A stretch of 64,000 bases of DNA from Hyphococcus sp. (GTDB lineage Bacteria > Pseudomonadota > Alphaproteobacteria > Caulobacterales > Parvularculaceae). The position numbers and the translations under genes were made by a program. The notes under the pieces were generated by a model that made no database searches, had not been told where the DNA came from, and saw nothing but the letters and a program-made list of their open reading frames with translations. The number at the start of each line of letters is the position of its first letter. The stretch's first letter is position 1. The DNA lies in NCBI GenBank assembly GCA_021776245.1, contig JAJFGF010000047.1:106559-170558 (forward strand), in the 5' to 3' direction. Shown piece after piece: positions 17,417 to 26,230 of this stretch.

Positions 17417-17754
17417 CTATGAAAGGTCTCCGGGCCGGGAGGAACCGTCGCGCGATCATCGTCGTTTCTGTCGTTGCGCTCCCAGACGCAAAAAGAATTG
17501 GTCCATTGTTCGAAGAATTCAAGTGAAATCTACGATCCAAGAGAAATTAGTATTCGGTTCGTCGCGACCGCGTCGTTTCAAGCGTGCACGCCCGCCGCCG
17601 CCAGTCAGGGAACCGACAGTTGCCGCCGCCGCCGCTGCCTGCCAGGCGTCGCCCGCGAGGATATCAGCCGGCGCCCATCGCGAATCGAATTTGTCCTTGT
17701 ACAGGCGCGCAGGATGTAGGCGCGCAGGCCGTTACGCCCTGAACATGCCCTCCT
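17417..17754. other. Intergenic region upstream of kamA
   Basis: No convincing gene. Open frames exist on both strands because the DNA is GC-rich, but they are arginine/serine/proline-rich, lack ribosome sites, and contradict each other. The kamA promoter must lie here. The right part merges into the moeA-like remnant. Confidence 0.5.
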
Positions 17755-17923
17755 CTCGCATAGATGAACCCGCCAGGGCGCGCCAACCGCCCTTTGCCGC
17801 GTCCGCCATGGACGGCAATGGCAGTTCACTGATGTCGGTCTTTGCGAGGTCCGATGTGCTGGTGCGGCGCCGTGCACCTGCACAAGCGGCTCGCGAAAAA
17901 GGGTTGAGTGTCTGGTGATTTGA
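17755..17923 (+). pseudogene. Decayed moeA fragment with internal deletion
   Basis: Translation of part of this stretch reads QPPFAASAMDG followed at once by NGSSLMSVFARSDVLVRRR and APAQAAREK. The intact MoeA at 9914-11104 has QPPFAASAMDG near residue 44, and NQDSSLMSVFAKSDVLVRRL followed by ANAQAARE at its C-terminus. The two ends of moeA are therefore joined with roughly 940 bases missing between them. A frameshift after AAREK puts the last bases out of frame, although the DNA still ends like moeA (...gtgatttga). The joined ends share ATGG microhomology. Not expected to encode a functional protein. Confidence 0.85.
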
Positions 17924-17938
17924 GCAATTGTGAATGCG

Positions 17939-18181
17939 TCATGCCGCTGAATGATCGCGTGTCTCGGGCCCTTGTTTTGCCCGACGTTTCTGCCGCTGCA
18001 GGCTTTTCACAATCCAGCCAAGCGCAAGGCCGACGCCAAAGGTCATTATGATGACAAAAAAACGGCTGGTTTGAAACGTCCAGAATAACACTCTCACCTC
18101 AACTGTCGTCATGTTCTGGACGGCAAAAAGCGCGAGAAACGCGCCCAGCGCGACAGCAAGCCAAAAACGGAATTGTTGCAT
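17939..18181 (-). CDS. LapA-domain (DUF1049) inner-membrane protein
   Basis: An 80-residue protein with two hydrophobic helices (LAVALGAFLALFAVQN and FFVIIMTFGVGLALGWIV) joined by the NxxxVEVRVLFWTFQTS segment typical of lipopolysaccharide-assembly protein A domains. A basic cytoplasmic tail follows. The ATG at 18181 is preferred because GGAGGAAAA precedes it. In many alphaproteobacteria this gene follows ihfB, but no ihfB is present here. The role in this organism is unproven. Confidence 0.75.
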   Translation of the reverse strand: MQQFRFWLAVALGAFLALFAVQNMTTVEVRVLFWTFQTSRFFVIIMTFGVGLALGWIVKSLQRQKRRAKQGPETRDHSAA

Positions 18182-18344
18182 CTGATTTTCCTCCATTCTG
18201 CATAGTCAGCCGATCCGAATAAAATGCGTTGATATCAATCAACCGGCCGGCGCAATCGCGTCGCGCCAACCGCGCAGCAAGCGCTTGATCCGGCTATGTC
18301 GCTGCTGTTTCTTCCACCGCCGGGGCAGCCGGCGGTAATAAAAA

Positions 18345-18371
18345 GCGGCAGCCGGTGTTTCCGGCTGCCGC
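18345..18371. terminator. Strong GC hairpin between genes
   Basis: GCGGCAGCCGG and CCGGCTGCCGC form a perfect 11-bp stem around a five-base loop. A second smaller hairpin (ACCGCCGG/CCGGCGGT) lies just upstream at 18316-18336, with AATAAAAA between them. The pair lies between the 5' end of the LapA-like gene and the 3' end of the lipoprotein gene, so the likely role is terminating the lipoprotein transcript. Confidence 0.5.
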
Positions 18372-18465
18372 CCCGCGATTTGTCATCAGGCAAGGCGGGC
18401 GGGCGTCAATAGAACGCAAACCACACCCAATTGCACCTGGCCTTCCTGCAAACCGCTGTCCGGAG

Positions 18466-19050
18466 TTATTCGATGGGCGGTATGTCCGCTGTTTGTGCGC
18501 CGCCAGTGATTAATGTGCGGGCTTCAACACCGCGCATTTGTTCCCGGCCTTCGGCGCTCATATTTTCGCCCTTGCGTTTTTTCGAACGACCATCCGCGAG
18601 GTCTTTCTCGCCGTCCTTAATCAGCTTTTCTCCACGCGCCGCCATATCCAGACCGTTGTCCCATTTCTCGGCGATGTCGCGAAGTATCTTGATCTCCGCT
18701 TTTAGCTGTTTTGGGGTCGTCGCAACGCCAATCGCTGTCGCAGCCTGCATATAAACTGTTTTCTGCGCGGCAATTTGGGCGGCGCCGGTGCTGACGAGGC
18801 TCTCGCCTTCACGGATTTTCTGGTCGCCGCCAGCGAGAAGCGTGTCGCCTTCAGTAACAAGCTTCAATCCGCGGGCTTCACGTTTTTGACCATTTTCCCA
18901 GGCCTTTCCAAGAACGACAGCATCGCCGCCCGGATTTTGGATCTGCTGCGCAAAGTCGACGTCTTTACCGCCTGACGCGCATGCGGCCAGGAGCGCAACA
19001 GCGGAGGCGATCAGCGCGGCTTTGGCGACTTTGACCGTTTTTCGGTTCAT
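18466..19050 (-). CDS. Putative lipoprotein of unknown function
   Basis: A 194-residue protein starting at the ATG at 19050 with a lipoprotein signal peptide (KAALIASAVALLAACASG, lipid-modified cysteine in LAAC). The mature part is highly charged and contains several imperfect repeats of a G-x2-L-x2-E/D-G-D/E pattern, such as GLKLVTEGDTLLAGGDQKIR, REGESLVSTG, ARGEKLIKDGEKDLADGR and KRKGENMSAEGRE. This periodicity suggests an amphipathic helix or a repeated hairpin at the membrane surface. No known domain is recognised. It is divergent from the LysR-type regulator, which might control it. Confidence 0.7.
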   Translation of the reverse strand: MNRKTVKVAKAALIASAVALLAACASGGKDVDFAQQIQNPGGDAVVLGKAWENGQKREARGLKLVTEGDTLLAGGDQKIREGESLVSTGAAQIAAQKTVYMQAATAIGVATTPKQLKAEIKILRDIAEKWDNGLDMAARGEKLIKDGEKDLADGRSKKRKGENMSAEGREQMRGVEARTLITGGAQTADIPPIE

Positions 19051-19122
19051 TACCCATTCCTTTCTACATCGGGCGCAGTTTTCTGCGCGATTCAACCGGA
19101 ATATGGGGGTTGGATTAATTCA

Positions 19123-19151
19123 TTCAAACAGATATATTTGCATGATATAAT
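19123..19151 (+). promoter_or_regulatory. Candidate sigma-70-type promoter for the LysR gene
   Basis: TTCAAA (-35-like) and a perfect TATAAT (-10) are separated by 17 bases. The predicted transcript would start about 15 bases before the LysR ATG, giving a short leader with no clear Shine-Dalgarno sequence. The AT-rich region also separates this gene from the divergent lipoprotein gene. Confidence 0.45.
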
Positions 19152-19172
19152 CGATAAACCCGAATTGTTACT

Positions 19173-20048
19173 ATGGACATCACGCAAGCAAAAACCTTTC
19201 TCGCCATTGTCGAGGGTGGAAACTTTCTCGCCGCATCCAAACGCGTCAATGCAGCCCAGTCTACGGTCAGCGCCCGCATCAAGGCGCTCGAAGAGGAACT
19301 TGGAAAGCTGTTGTTCACGCGCTCGAAGGCGGGGTGCGATCTGACGCCCGCCGGCCATCAATTCTATCGCTACGCCCGCTCTCTGGTGCGGGTCTGGGAA
19401 GAGGCAAAGCATCAAGTCGCGGTTCCGAAAGGTTTTGACGACACGCTGATCGTTGGCGGCCAGTACAGCCTCTGGAGCCGCCTGCTGCTCGGTTGGACGA
19501 GCGCCTTCAGAAAAATTGCGCCCCATGTCGCGGTTCGTTGCGAGATCGGCATGCCGCAGCGCCTGCTGCGCGAAATGTCTGAAGGCGTTATGGACCTGGC
19601 CGTTGTTTACAGCCCTGAAAACCGGCCCGGCATGATCGTGGAAGAGCTTTTGGAAGACCGGTTGATTTTGGTCACCAGCGATCCCGGCGCGCCGATTTCA
19701 CAAAATTACGTTTTTGTCGATTGGGGTGAGGCGTTTCGAGCCTCACATGCGATTGCATTTCCTGAATTGCACAATCCGGGCCTGACGCTCGATCTTGGCG
19801 TTCTCGGAATCAATCTCCTGATTAACCAGGGTGCGGCGGGCTATTTTCCTGAACGGACAGTACAGCCGCATCTCGATAGCGGTTTGCTTTCGATTGTTCC
19901 CGATACGCCGGATTTCTCTTACCCCGCCTATGTCGTCTATCAGGAAGAATTCTCCTCTCCGGTGATTATGAAACAGGCGCTTGATCTGTTGTTCAGGACG
20001 GCACAGAAGGCAGTCGATGGCGCCCTGCCGCCTCCGTTCTGGGCATGA
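19173..20048 (+). CDS. LysR-type transcriptional regulator
   Basis: A 291-residue regulator with the N-terminal winged helix-turn-helix of the family (MDITQAKTFLAIVEGGNFLA, then AAQSTVSARIKALEEELGKLLFTRS). A periplasmic-binding-like effector domain occupies residues ~90-290. Unusual features are the WxxxLLGWTSAFRKIAP helix and the DWGEAF segment in the effector domain, for which I cannot name a ligand. LysR proteins often control a divergent gene, here the lipoprotein at 18466-19050. The neighbouring downstream mgtE is another possible target. The gene ends next to a copy of the dispersed repeat. Confidence 0.9.
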   Translation: MDITQAKTFLAIVEGGNFLAASKRVNAAQSTVSARIKALEEELGKLLFTRSKAGCDLTPAGHQFYRYARSLVRVWEEAKHQVAVPKGFDDTLIVGGQYSLWSRLLLGWTSAFRKIAPHVAVRCEIGMPQRLLREMSEGVMDLAVVYSPENRPGMIVEELLEDRLILVTSDPGAPISQNYVFVDWGEAFRASHAIAFPELHNPGLTLDLGVLGINLLINQGAAGYFPERTVQPHLDSGLLSIVPDTPDFSYPAYVVYQEEFSSPVIMKQALDLLFRTAQKAVDGALPPPFWA

Positions 20049-20154
20049 CCTGGACCATTGGGCGAATAAAGGGAATCGCCCGATGATCTAATTTATCGGC
20101 TGCGCGCCGGATGCGGCGAAAAACCGGCGTCCACTTTTTCACCCGGCGCTTTAA
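20049..20154 (+). repeat. Dispersed intergenic repeat, copy 1
   Basis: About 105 bases made of a hairpin (left arm degenerate, right arm TCGCCCGATGATC), a variable middle, and an end reading CCACTTTTTCACCCGGCGCTT. It shares this plan with copies at 21682, 36721 and 55962. It lies just after the LysR stop codon and may also act as a terminator. Confidence 0.8.
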
Positions 20155-20318
20155 ACGCTGACATTGGATTATGCCGGGCGCACGCTTCGCCGGAGCCCGT
20201 CGCCGCATAGTTCGACATTTGCAATTCGATTGACGGTCGCCACGTGCTGGATCATTGACTGCGCACGATCGACAAAATTTGGCGAATTGACGGAGCGGTC
20301 GCCCTGGGAATTTTGAAT

Positions 20319-21677
20319 ATGGAAACGGAAATATTGGATCGTCCATGGGAGCAGTTGCATGACCTCCTGGCGGCGCAGAGAATTGACGAAATAGACTTGA
20401 TGATCGCCGAAGCGCGGCCCGGCGAGCTGGTCCGGGGGTTTCTTAATCTCAGCGCCGACGAACGCGCAGAACTGATTGCGTTGCTTTCACCGGAAACCGC
20501 CGCCCGCATCATCGAAGAATTGCCGCCGGAGCCGGCGGTCGGGCTGGTCGAAGGCCTTAAAGCGACAGCCGCCGCGGCCATCGTCAGCGAACTGTCCTCT
20601 GACCAGCAAGCCGACGTCCTCAAGGAGCTTAGCGGCGAGAAAGCCGAAGCAGTCCTTGCAGAAATGGCTCCGCGCGACGCAAAAGACGCGCGCGAACTTG
20701 CTACCTACCCCGCCGACACGGCCGGCGGTCTGATGATGACTGAGGTTTTCAAGTTCGAAAGCAGCGCTTCGGTGCGCGACATACTTGTTCAAATTACATC
20801 CAACGACAGCGACTATGACCACTTTCGCAATCACCACCCTTATGTCGTTGATGGGACAGGCGCGCTGGTCGGCGTCATTTCCCTGCGTAAATTGCTTCTG
20901 TCAAGAAAGGCGACCCCGCTACCCGAAATCATGTCTTCGGCAACCGCAGTTAATGCAGGCACGCCGCTCGACATGCTGGAAGATTACTTTGAAGCGAACG
21001 CGTTTTTGAGCGCGCCGGTTGTCGATGACAACAACCATCTCTTGGGCATTGTTTTGCGTGATACTGTGTTGAATGCAATGCGCGACCGCGCTGACGCCGA
21101 CAGCCGCAAACGTCAGGGCGTTATCGAGGATGAATTACGATCTATGCCGATATTTCTCCGCGCGAAACGGAGACTTTCCTGGCTCAGTATCAACATCGTG
21201 CTGAATATTGTCGCTGCAAGCGTCATTGCGCTCAATCAGGATACGCTTTCGGCGGTTATCGCACTGGCTGTCTTCCTGCCGATTGTCTCGGATATGAGCG
21301 GCTGTTCCGGAAATCAGGCAGTCGCAGTCAGTATGCGGGAGCTTTCACTTGGCGTCGTCAAGCCAATTGATCTTTTTTCGGTACTTTGGAAGGAAGCGGC
21401 GGTGGGCGTTTTAAACGGCCTCGCCCTTGGCATGCTCATCGCCCTGGTGGCATGGGGCTGGAAAGGAAATCCATTTCTCGGATTGGTCGTTGGCGCCGCG
21501 CTGGCGTTGAATACGGTTATTGCCGTGTCGATCGGCGGTTCCGTGCCGCTTATCCTAAAACATTACGGCGTCGATCCTGCTGTGGCATCGGGCCCGATCC
21601 TCACCACCGTCACCGATATGGTCGGATTTTTCCTGGTCCTGACATTTGCCGCCATTGCTATGCCGGTTTTGATCTGA
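20319..21677 (+). CDS. mgtE: Magnesium transporter MgtE (first copy)
   Basis: A complete MgtE channel of 452 residues. It has an N-terminal superhelical domain (~1-130), two CBS domains (~135-255) that sense Mg2+, a plug helix, and five membrane helices carrying the pore. The pore signature DPAVASGPILTTVTDM and the SGCSGNQAVAVSMR segment are present. It should conduct Mg2+ inward when cytosolic Mg2+ is low. The ATG at 20319 is preferred over a TTG two codons earlier. It is flanked on both sides by copies of the dispersed repeat and is not co-transcribed with the ion-transport genes on the other strand. Confidence 0.93.
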   Translation: METEILDRPWEQLHDLLAAQRIDEIDLMIAEARPGELVRGFLNLSADERAELIALLSPETAARIIEELPPEPAVGLVEGLKATAAAAIVSELSSDQQADVLKELSGEKAEAVLAEMAPRDAKDARELATYPADTAGGLMMTEVFKFESSASVRDILVQITSNDSDYDHFRNHHPYVVDGTGALVGVISLRKLLLSRKATPLPEIMSSATAVNAGTPLDMLEDYFEANAFLSAPVVDDNNHLLGIVLRDTVLNAMRDRADADSRKRQGVIEDELRSMPIFLRAKRRLSWLSINIVLNIVAASVIALNQDTLSAVIALAVFLPIVSDMSGCSGNQAVAVSMRELSLGVVKPIDLFSVLWKEAAVGVLNGLALGMLIALVAWGWKGNPFLGLVVGAALALNTVIAVSIGGSVPLILKHYGVDPAVASGPILTTVTDMVGFFLVLTFAAIAMPVLI

Positions 21678-21681
21678 TCCA

Positions 21682-21783
21682 GATCATCGGGCGAATAAAA
21701 GGAGTCGCCCGATGATCTATTTACTTTGCCGCGCACCGGATACCGCGAAAAAACCGGTTTCCACTTTTTCGCCCGGCGCTTTA
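21682..21783 (+). repeat. Dispersed intergenic repeat, copy 2
   Basis: A 102-base copy with a 12-bp hairpin (left arm GATCATCGGGCGA, right arm TCGCCCGATGATC, loop ATAAAAGGAG; the innermost base pair closes the loop) and the conserved end AAACCGGTTTCCACTTTTT then CGCCCGGCGCTTTA. It begins five bases after the mgtE stop, so it is transcribed as the 3' end of that mRNA unless it terminates transcription. Confidence 0.88.
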
Positions 21784-21923
21784 ACCCATCATGCTGAGCC
21801 ATTCTGAATATGGCGTTCGGGCGATCCCCGTCGAAGGAGCGCGCCGAGCGGCCCTCGTAATTGACGCATGTCAATTGTTGCATATTGAGGGCGCCGTAAC
21901 GCCAATGCCGCCGGTGTCGATGG

Positions 21924-22910
21924 TCAATATGGCGTAGTCGCCAGGATCAAGACCGTCAGCGCAACAAGAGATCCGCCCCACACTGCAAAATTCAAGCGCC
22001 TTGATTGTTTGGCGGAGCGTTGTTCAAGCCATGTCCGAGGCCTGATGCCTTTGGCGAAGAACACAAACTGACTTGCGAGATTGATACTGACAACATTGAT
22101 CGCCAGGAGGAAGACGGCGCGCGCGGCCATTGTAAACTCACCCGCGCCAAGGAAAAGCGCGATCGCAACCGAAGGCGGCAACAGCGCGACAGCGACCATA
22201 ACGCCGACCAGCGCCCCCGAAAGTCCGGTGACGATCGACAGGGCCGCAGCGGCGCCGGATGCAAGCGCCAGAACGATGGTGTCAAAGCCGACAACTGAGC
22301 GTGAGACAAGCTCGCCGCTCTGCATATTAACGCCGATAACAACACTCAGCGCCAATGCCGTCAAAAAGCCGATCGCGAGACCGACCAGCGCTGTTCGTCC
22401 TGCGCCGACCATCAGGTTGAGATCGCCAAGCGCCGACCCGAATGAAAATGCGAGCAGCGGACCAAGCAGGGGCGCAATGACCATGGCGCCAATGACGACG
22501 GCGATATTATCGGTGTTAATGCCAAAGGCCGCAACAACCGCCGACAGCATCGTCAGGATAATGAAATTCGAATTGAGCGCGGCGCCGGTGCTGACATCCT
22601 GATAAATTTCCTCCCGCAAGGAAACGCCGCTGCTTTTCTTCCTGGGCGTTTCGTCTTCGACCGGCTCGGATTGCATCGATGCTTCAACCGGCAGAATTGC
22701 GATGCGCCAGCCTTCGACCCCGGTAAATCTCGATTGCAGGGCGTCCACAACGGATTGTATGCTGTCGGCAGGCGCAAGAGCCCGCAATTCATAGGCGCCG
22801 TTTTCACAAGCACTCAATGTGATTTCAATTTCGGGAAAGCTCCGCAATAAATCAACAACCAGTTCTTTTGATGCTGTTGGAAAGGCGACATCCAGTAACC
22901 GCATCGCCAT
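21924..22910 (-). CDS. DUF389 (TIGR00341-type) integral membrane protein
   Basis: A 328-residue protein with a soluble N-terminal domain of ~100 residues, then about six or seven membrane segments. The family signature is clear: NSNFIILTMLSAVVAAFGIN, TDNIAVVIGAMVIAPLLGPL and VALLPPSVAIALFLGAG. DUF389 proteins are widespread but functionally unassigned; a transport function is presumed. It starts three bases after the end of the large MscS gene and closes the minus-strand run of ion-transport genes. Confidence 0.88.
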   Translation of the reverse strand: MAMRLLDVAFPTASKELVVDLLRSFPEIEITLSACENGAYELRALAPADSIQSVVDALQSRFTGVEGWRIAILPVEASMQSEPVEDETPRKKSSGVSLREEIYQDVSTGAALNSNFIILTMLSAVVAAFGINTDNIAVVIGAMVIAPLLGPLLAFSFGSALGDLNLMVGAGRTALVGLAIGFLTALALSVVIGVNMQSGELVSRSVVGFDTIVLALASGAAAALSIVTGLSGALVGVMVAVALLPPSVAIALFLGAGEFTMAARAVFLLAINVVSINLASQFVFFAKGIRPRTWLEQRSAKQSRRLNFAVWGGSLVALTVLILATTPY

Positions 22911-22913
22911 GGG

Positions 22914-25277
22914 TTACGCCTCGCTGTCAGAATTGATCGCCGGCTGAGACCCGGACCGAATATGAATATCGCGCTGCGGGAACGGGATTTCGATCCCGGC
23001 TTCCCTAAAGGCGGCAAATGCGGCGATGCGTATTTCATTCTGAACGACAATGCGGTCGCTGATGTCTTTGATGAACACGCGGATTTCAAAATCGAGCGAG
23101 CTGTCGCCAAAGCCCGAAAAAAGCACGAAGGGCTGGGGATACCTAACCACACGCCGATTGGCGGCAATGACGCTATTCAGGATCTCAATAACTCTGTCGG
23201 GGTCTTCCTTGTAGGAGACGCCGACGCGAATTATCTGCCGCGTATATTTGTCCTTATGGGTCCAGTTGGTGACCGACGATGAAATGAGTTCCGAATTCGG
23301 AACAATGATCGACGCCTTGTCAAAGGTTTCAATCTCGGTTGACCTGACGCTGATGCGTTTAACGATGCCCTCTCCGGACGAAACGATAATCCAGTCGCCG
23401 ACCTTGATCGGCCGCTCAAACAGCAATATCAGGCCGGAAACGAAATTATTGACGATGCTTTGAAGGCCGAAACCGATGCCGACGGATAACGCGCCGGCAA
23501 TAATCGCAAGGCTGGCGAGGTTAACGCCCAATACGGCGATCGCCGTCACCAAACCCAAAACAAGGCCAAAATAACCAAGCAGCGTGCGCAGGGAATTGCG
23601 CACTCCGTCGTCGATATTGGCTTTTGAAAATATGCGCTTGTCTACGCCACGCTGAACAAACCGGGTTGCCGCCATGAAAAAAGCGAACGCGCCGAGAGCG
23701 CTGGCAATCTGGGCGATCGATATCGTGACCGAGCCGATTTTGAAGCCAAAAAATGCGTCTCTAAGCCAGTCGCGCACTTCGCTCCAGTCAACGCCGAGCA
23801 CAATCAATAGAATCGGCATCAGCAGGGCGAAAATAATGATATCAACCATGACGCCGATCCAGAAGAAAAACAGTTTTTCACTGTCTTCAGAGATCGCGTC
23901 GTCAATTTTTGCGCGTGCAGCAGCCTGCACGCTGAAATAGTTGATCGCTTCCTGAATCAGAACACGGATAAACCAGGACGCAACGAGAACGCCGGCGGCA
24001 AAATAAATGCGCGTAATAAGATATTGTGAAAAAGCGACATAACCGAGCACCGCCGCAATGATAACAAGGAGGGCAAGAAAATTGCCCGTCCGGCGTAAAA
24101 CGTTCCAATTGTCAACAACCTCTTTGGAATAATCATGGCGCCGGTTCTCATCGATCCGCCACAGGGATTGTCGGCACAGCACCAGAAGCAATATTGCGCC
24201 GGCGGTTGCGACGATGGCGCCCTGAAAGCGCGCAAGCTCCTCAGCGCCGCCAAAAAACGCTGAGACTTGCTTTAGCAGCGCATCGGTAAAAAACAGCGCT
24301 GCCGCCAATTGCAGATAAAGGCGAATTCGTGCGGCAGGACCTGACTCGAGCGGAACAAGCCGCCAGTTTTCCAGCTTTGGCATAAAAACCGCTGTCGAGA
24401 CGCCATCAACAAACAAGAGCGCCAACAACCCAAACCAGATGGTGATCACAAATGATTGGGTCGTCTCATTGACGAGACCAAGAGCGCGCGCCGTTTCAAC
24501 CACGATCAGGCCGCCAATGACTCCCGGAACGACCCTCGCCGCGACGCGAAGCCCGGCGGCGACTGCACGGGAAGGATGTGTCGGCTGATAGGCCAGAACG
24601 CGCTTTAGCAGATTGCGGTCGATCCACCGCCGCGCCGGTCCAAAGAGAATGACTGCAAAAGCAAATGCCGCCGTCATCGACAGGAACGCCAAAAGCGCAT
24701 TTCCTTTGGTGAGGCGCTCGCGTCCCGCGGTGGAAGCGGCCTTTAAAAACTGCGTTTGCGTTTCCCGCATGGAAATCCAGGCAGGGGCCCAGACAGTTGG
24801 CGACAGGGGCGACGCGCCGCGCTTGAATATGCCGGTATAAAAGTCCCGGCGGCGCGCTGCAGCGACGTCCTGCAGGAGGCGCGTCGCAGCCGCAATATTA
24901 AGGTCTGCCTGCAGAATGCTTTGCTCAATTTTGCGCTGGTTCTCAGTCAACTGCGCGCGTAAATCCGCGATGTCGCGCACTTCGGATTGCCCCGCTTCGG
25001 GCGCGGGACCCAACTGTTTCAGATCCGCGGCGACATTGTCGCGCAAAATTCTCAGGGGACGCGACGCCAGGACGGCTTCGTCGCGCACGCGCCGCAAATT
25101 CTCGCGCAGATTTGCGTAATCAGGCTTATCGTTGGCCGCCAGTTCGTTTGTGATCTCTTCAAGCGCCGCACGGCGTCCCTCAACGCCCTCAAGCATAACG
25201 TTGTTAGGATCCTGGGCAGATAATGCAGAAGTGAGAAGCGTCAGCAGGACGGACAGGATTATTGCGAAGCGTTTCAT
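22914..25277 (-). CDS. Large mechanosensitive channel of the MscS superfamily with N-terminal periplasmic domain
   Basis: About 787 residues. It has a signal peptide (MKRFAIILSVLLTLLTSALSA), a helical periplasmic region (~25-165) resembling DUF3772, then about ten membrane segments. The MscS core follows near residues 560-760, with GIGFGLQSIVNNFVSGLILL, ERPIKVGDWI, RSTEIETFDKASIIVPNSEL and a short cytoplasmic C-terminus. It should open on membrane tension and release solutes during osmotic downshock. The ATG overlaps the stop of the ZntB-like gene (ATGA), so translation is coupled. Confidence 0.9.
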   Translation of the reverse strand: MKRFAIILSVLLTLLTSALSAQDPNNVMLEGVEGRRAALEEITNELAANDKPDYANLRENLRRVRDEAVLASRPLRILRDNVAADLKQLGPAPEAGQSEVRDIADLRAQLTENQRKIEQSILQADLNIAAATRLLQDVAAARRRDFYTGIFKRGASPLSPTVWAPAWISMRETQTQFLKAASTAGRERLTKGNALLAFLSMTAAFAFAVILFGPARRWIDRNLLKRVLAYQPTHPSRAVAAGLRVAARVVPGVIGGLIVVETARALGLVNETTQSFVITIWFGLLALLFVDGVSTAVFMPKLENWRLVPLESGPAARIRLYLQLAAALFFTDALLKQVSAFFGGAEELARFQGAIVATAGAILLLVLCRQSLWRIDENRRHDYSKEVVDNWNVLRRTGNFLALLVIIAAVLGYVAFSQYLITRIYFAAGVLVASWFIRVLIQEAINYFSVQAAARAKIDDAISEDSEKLFFFWIGVMVDIIIFALLMPILLIVLGVDWSEVRDWLRDAFFGFKIGSVTISIAQIASALGAFAFFMAATRFVQRGVDKRIFSKANIDDGVRNSLRTLLGYFGLVLGLVTAIAVLGVNLASLAIIAGALSVGIGFGLQSIVNNFVSGLILLFERPIKVGDWIIVSSGEGIVKRISVRSTEIETFDKASIIVPNSELISSSVTNWTHKDKYTRQIIRVGVSYKEDPDRVIEILNSVIAANRRVVRYPQPFVLFSGFGDSSLDFEIRVFIKDISDRIVVQNEIRIAAFAAFREAGIEIPFPQRDIHIRSGSQPAINSDSEA

Positions 25278-26230
25278 AGCCACTTCAACCTTTTAAAGAT
25301 GAGCGCAATCAAAACTCCTACGCCGATCATAACGAAACACAAAATCAAAAACGCATAGGGGCTGTCCGCGCCGGGAATGCCGCCGACATTGACGCCGAGC
25401 AATCCTGTCAAGAAGCCCAACGGCAGGAAGATCGCCGCGACAATCGACAGCACAAACATGTTTTTATTCATCTCTTCCGCACGTGCATCGGCGAGCTGAT
25501 CATGCAGCACAGCGCAGCGCTCGCGCACGGCGTCAAGTTCCTCTACGAGGCGCGTCACACGGTCCGCCGCTTCACGAAGATCAATACGATTGCGTTCGCT
25601 GACAACTGGAGAATTGTCCGTACTGAGCCTGTTCAGTGCATCTTTCTGCGGGGCGATATAGCGCCGCAGAAAAATTGCCTCCCGCCGCAAATTGGCGATG
25701 TCTGCGCGCAGCACTTCTTTGGCAGCGTCGATGCTTGCATCTTCCAGTTCATCCGCCTTATCGGAAAGCTCTGTGATAACCGGCTCCATGCGTTCTGTGA
25801 GCTTATAGGTGAGCGTCGATATAAACGCGCTTGAACTGCGCGGACCCGACCCGTTTTCTATTTCAGCAGAGAGGTCAGTGATCGCCAATAGCTTGCGCCG
25901 GCGCACGCTGATCACGCGGTTGCGTTCAATCCACAACCGGATAGACACCATGTCTTCCGGGTCGGCGCCGGGATTCATATTGACGCCGCGAAGAATAAGA
26001 ATAATGCCGTCACCGTGATGCGTGCAGCGCGGACGCGTTTCGATCTGCGTTAAAGCCTGGGCGACAATCGGGTCCAGATTTGCCGCTAGCCAGGCATCTG
26101 CATCCGGCGTCTTTTCAAAATGCAGCCATCTGAAAATGCCCCGCCTGACCGCCGTATCAATATCGCCAGCTTTCAGCTTAGCGCCAGGGCCGCTCGCTGC
26201 AATGTCAAAGGCACGCAATAATCCGTTCAT
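25274..26230 (-). CDS. zntB: CorA-superfamily cation transporter, ZntB-like
   Basis: A 318-residue protein with a large cytoplasmic N-terminal domain and two C-terminal helices. The pore signature is GVNVGGIPG rather than the GMN of CorA, which matches the ZntB branch. ZntB is a proton-coupled zinc importer in enterobacteria; substrate specificity in this lineage is not certain. The ATG at 26230 overlaps the CNNM stop (ATGA); an in-frame extension to 26317 is rejected since it lies within that gene. Part of a translationally coupled run with CNNM and MscS. Confidence 0.85.
   Translation of the reverse strand: MNGLLRAFDIAASGPGAKLKAGDIDTAVRRGIFRWLHFEKTPDADAWLAANLDPIVAQALTQIETRPRCTHHGDGIILILRGVNMNPGADPEDMVSIRLWIERNRVISVRRRKLLAITDLSAEIENGSGPRSSSAFISTLTYKLTERMEPVITELSDKADELEDASIDAAKEVLRADIANLRREAIFLRRYIAPQKDALNRLSTDNSPVVSERNRIDLREAADRVTRLVEELDAVRERCAVLHDQLADARAEEMNKNMFVLSIVAAIFLPLGFLTGLLGVNVGGIPGADSPYAFLILCFVMIGVGVLIALIFKRLKWL

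Noticed and set aside
17605..17883. 92-codon minus-strand frame over the moeA remnant
   Set aside because: It is antisense to the remnant and composed of arginine- and serine-rich noise.
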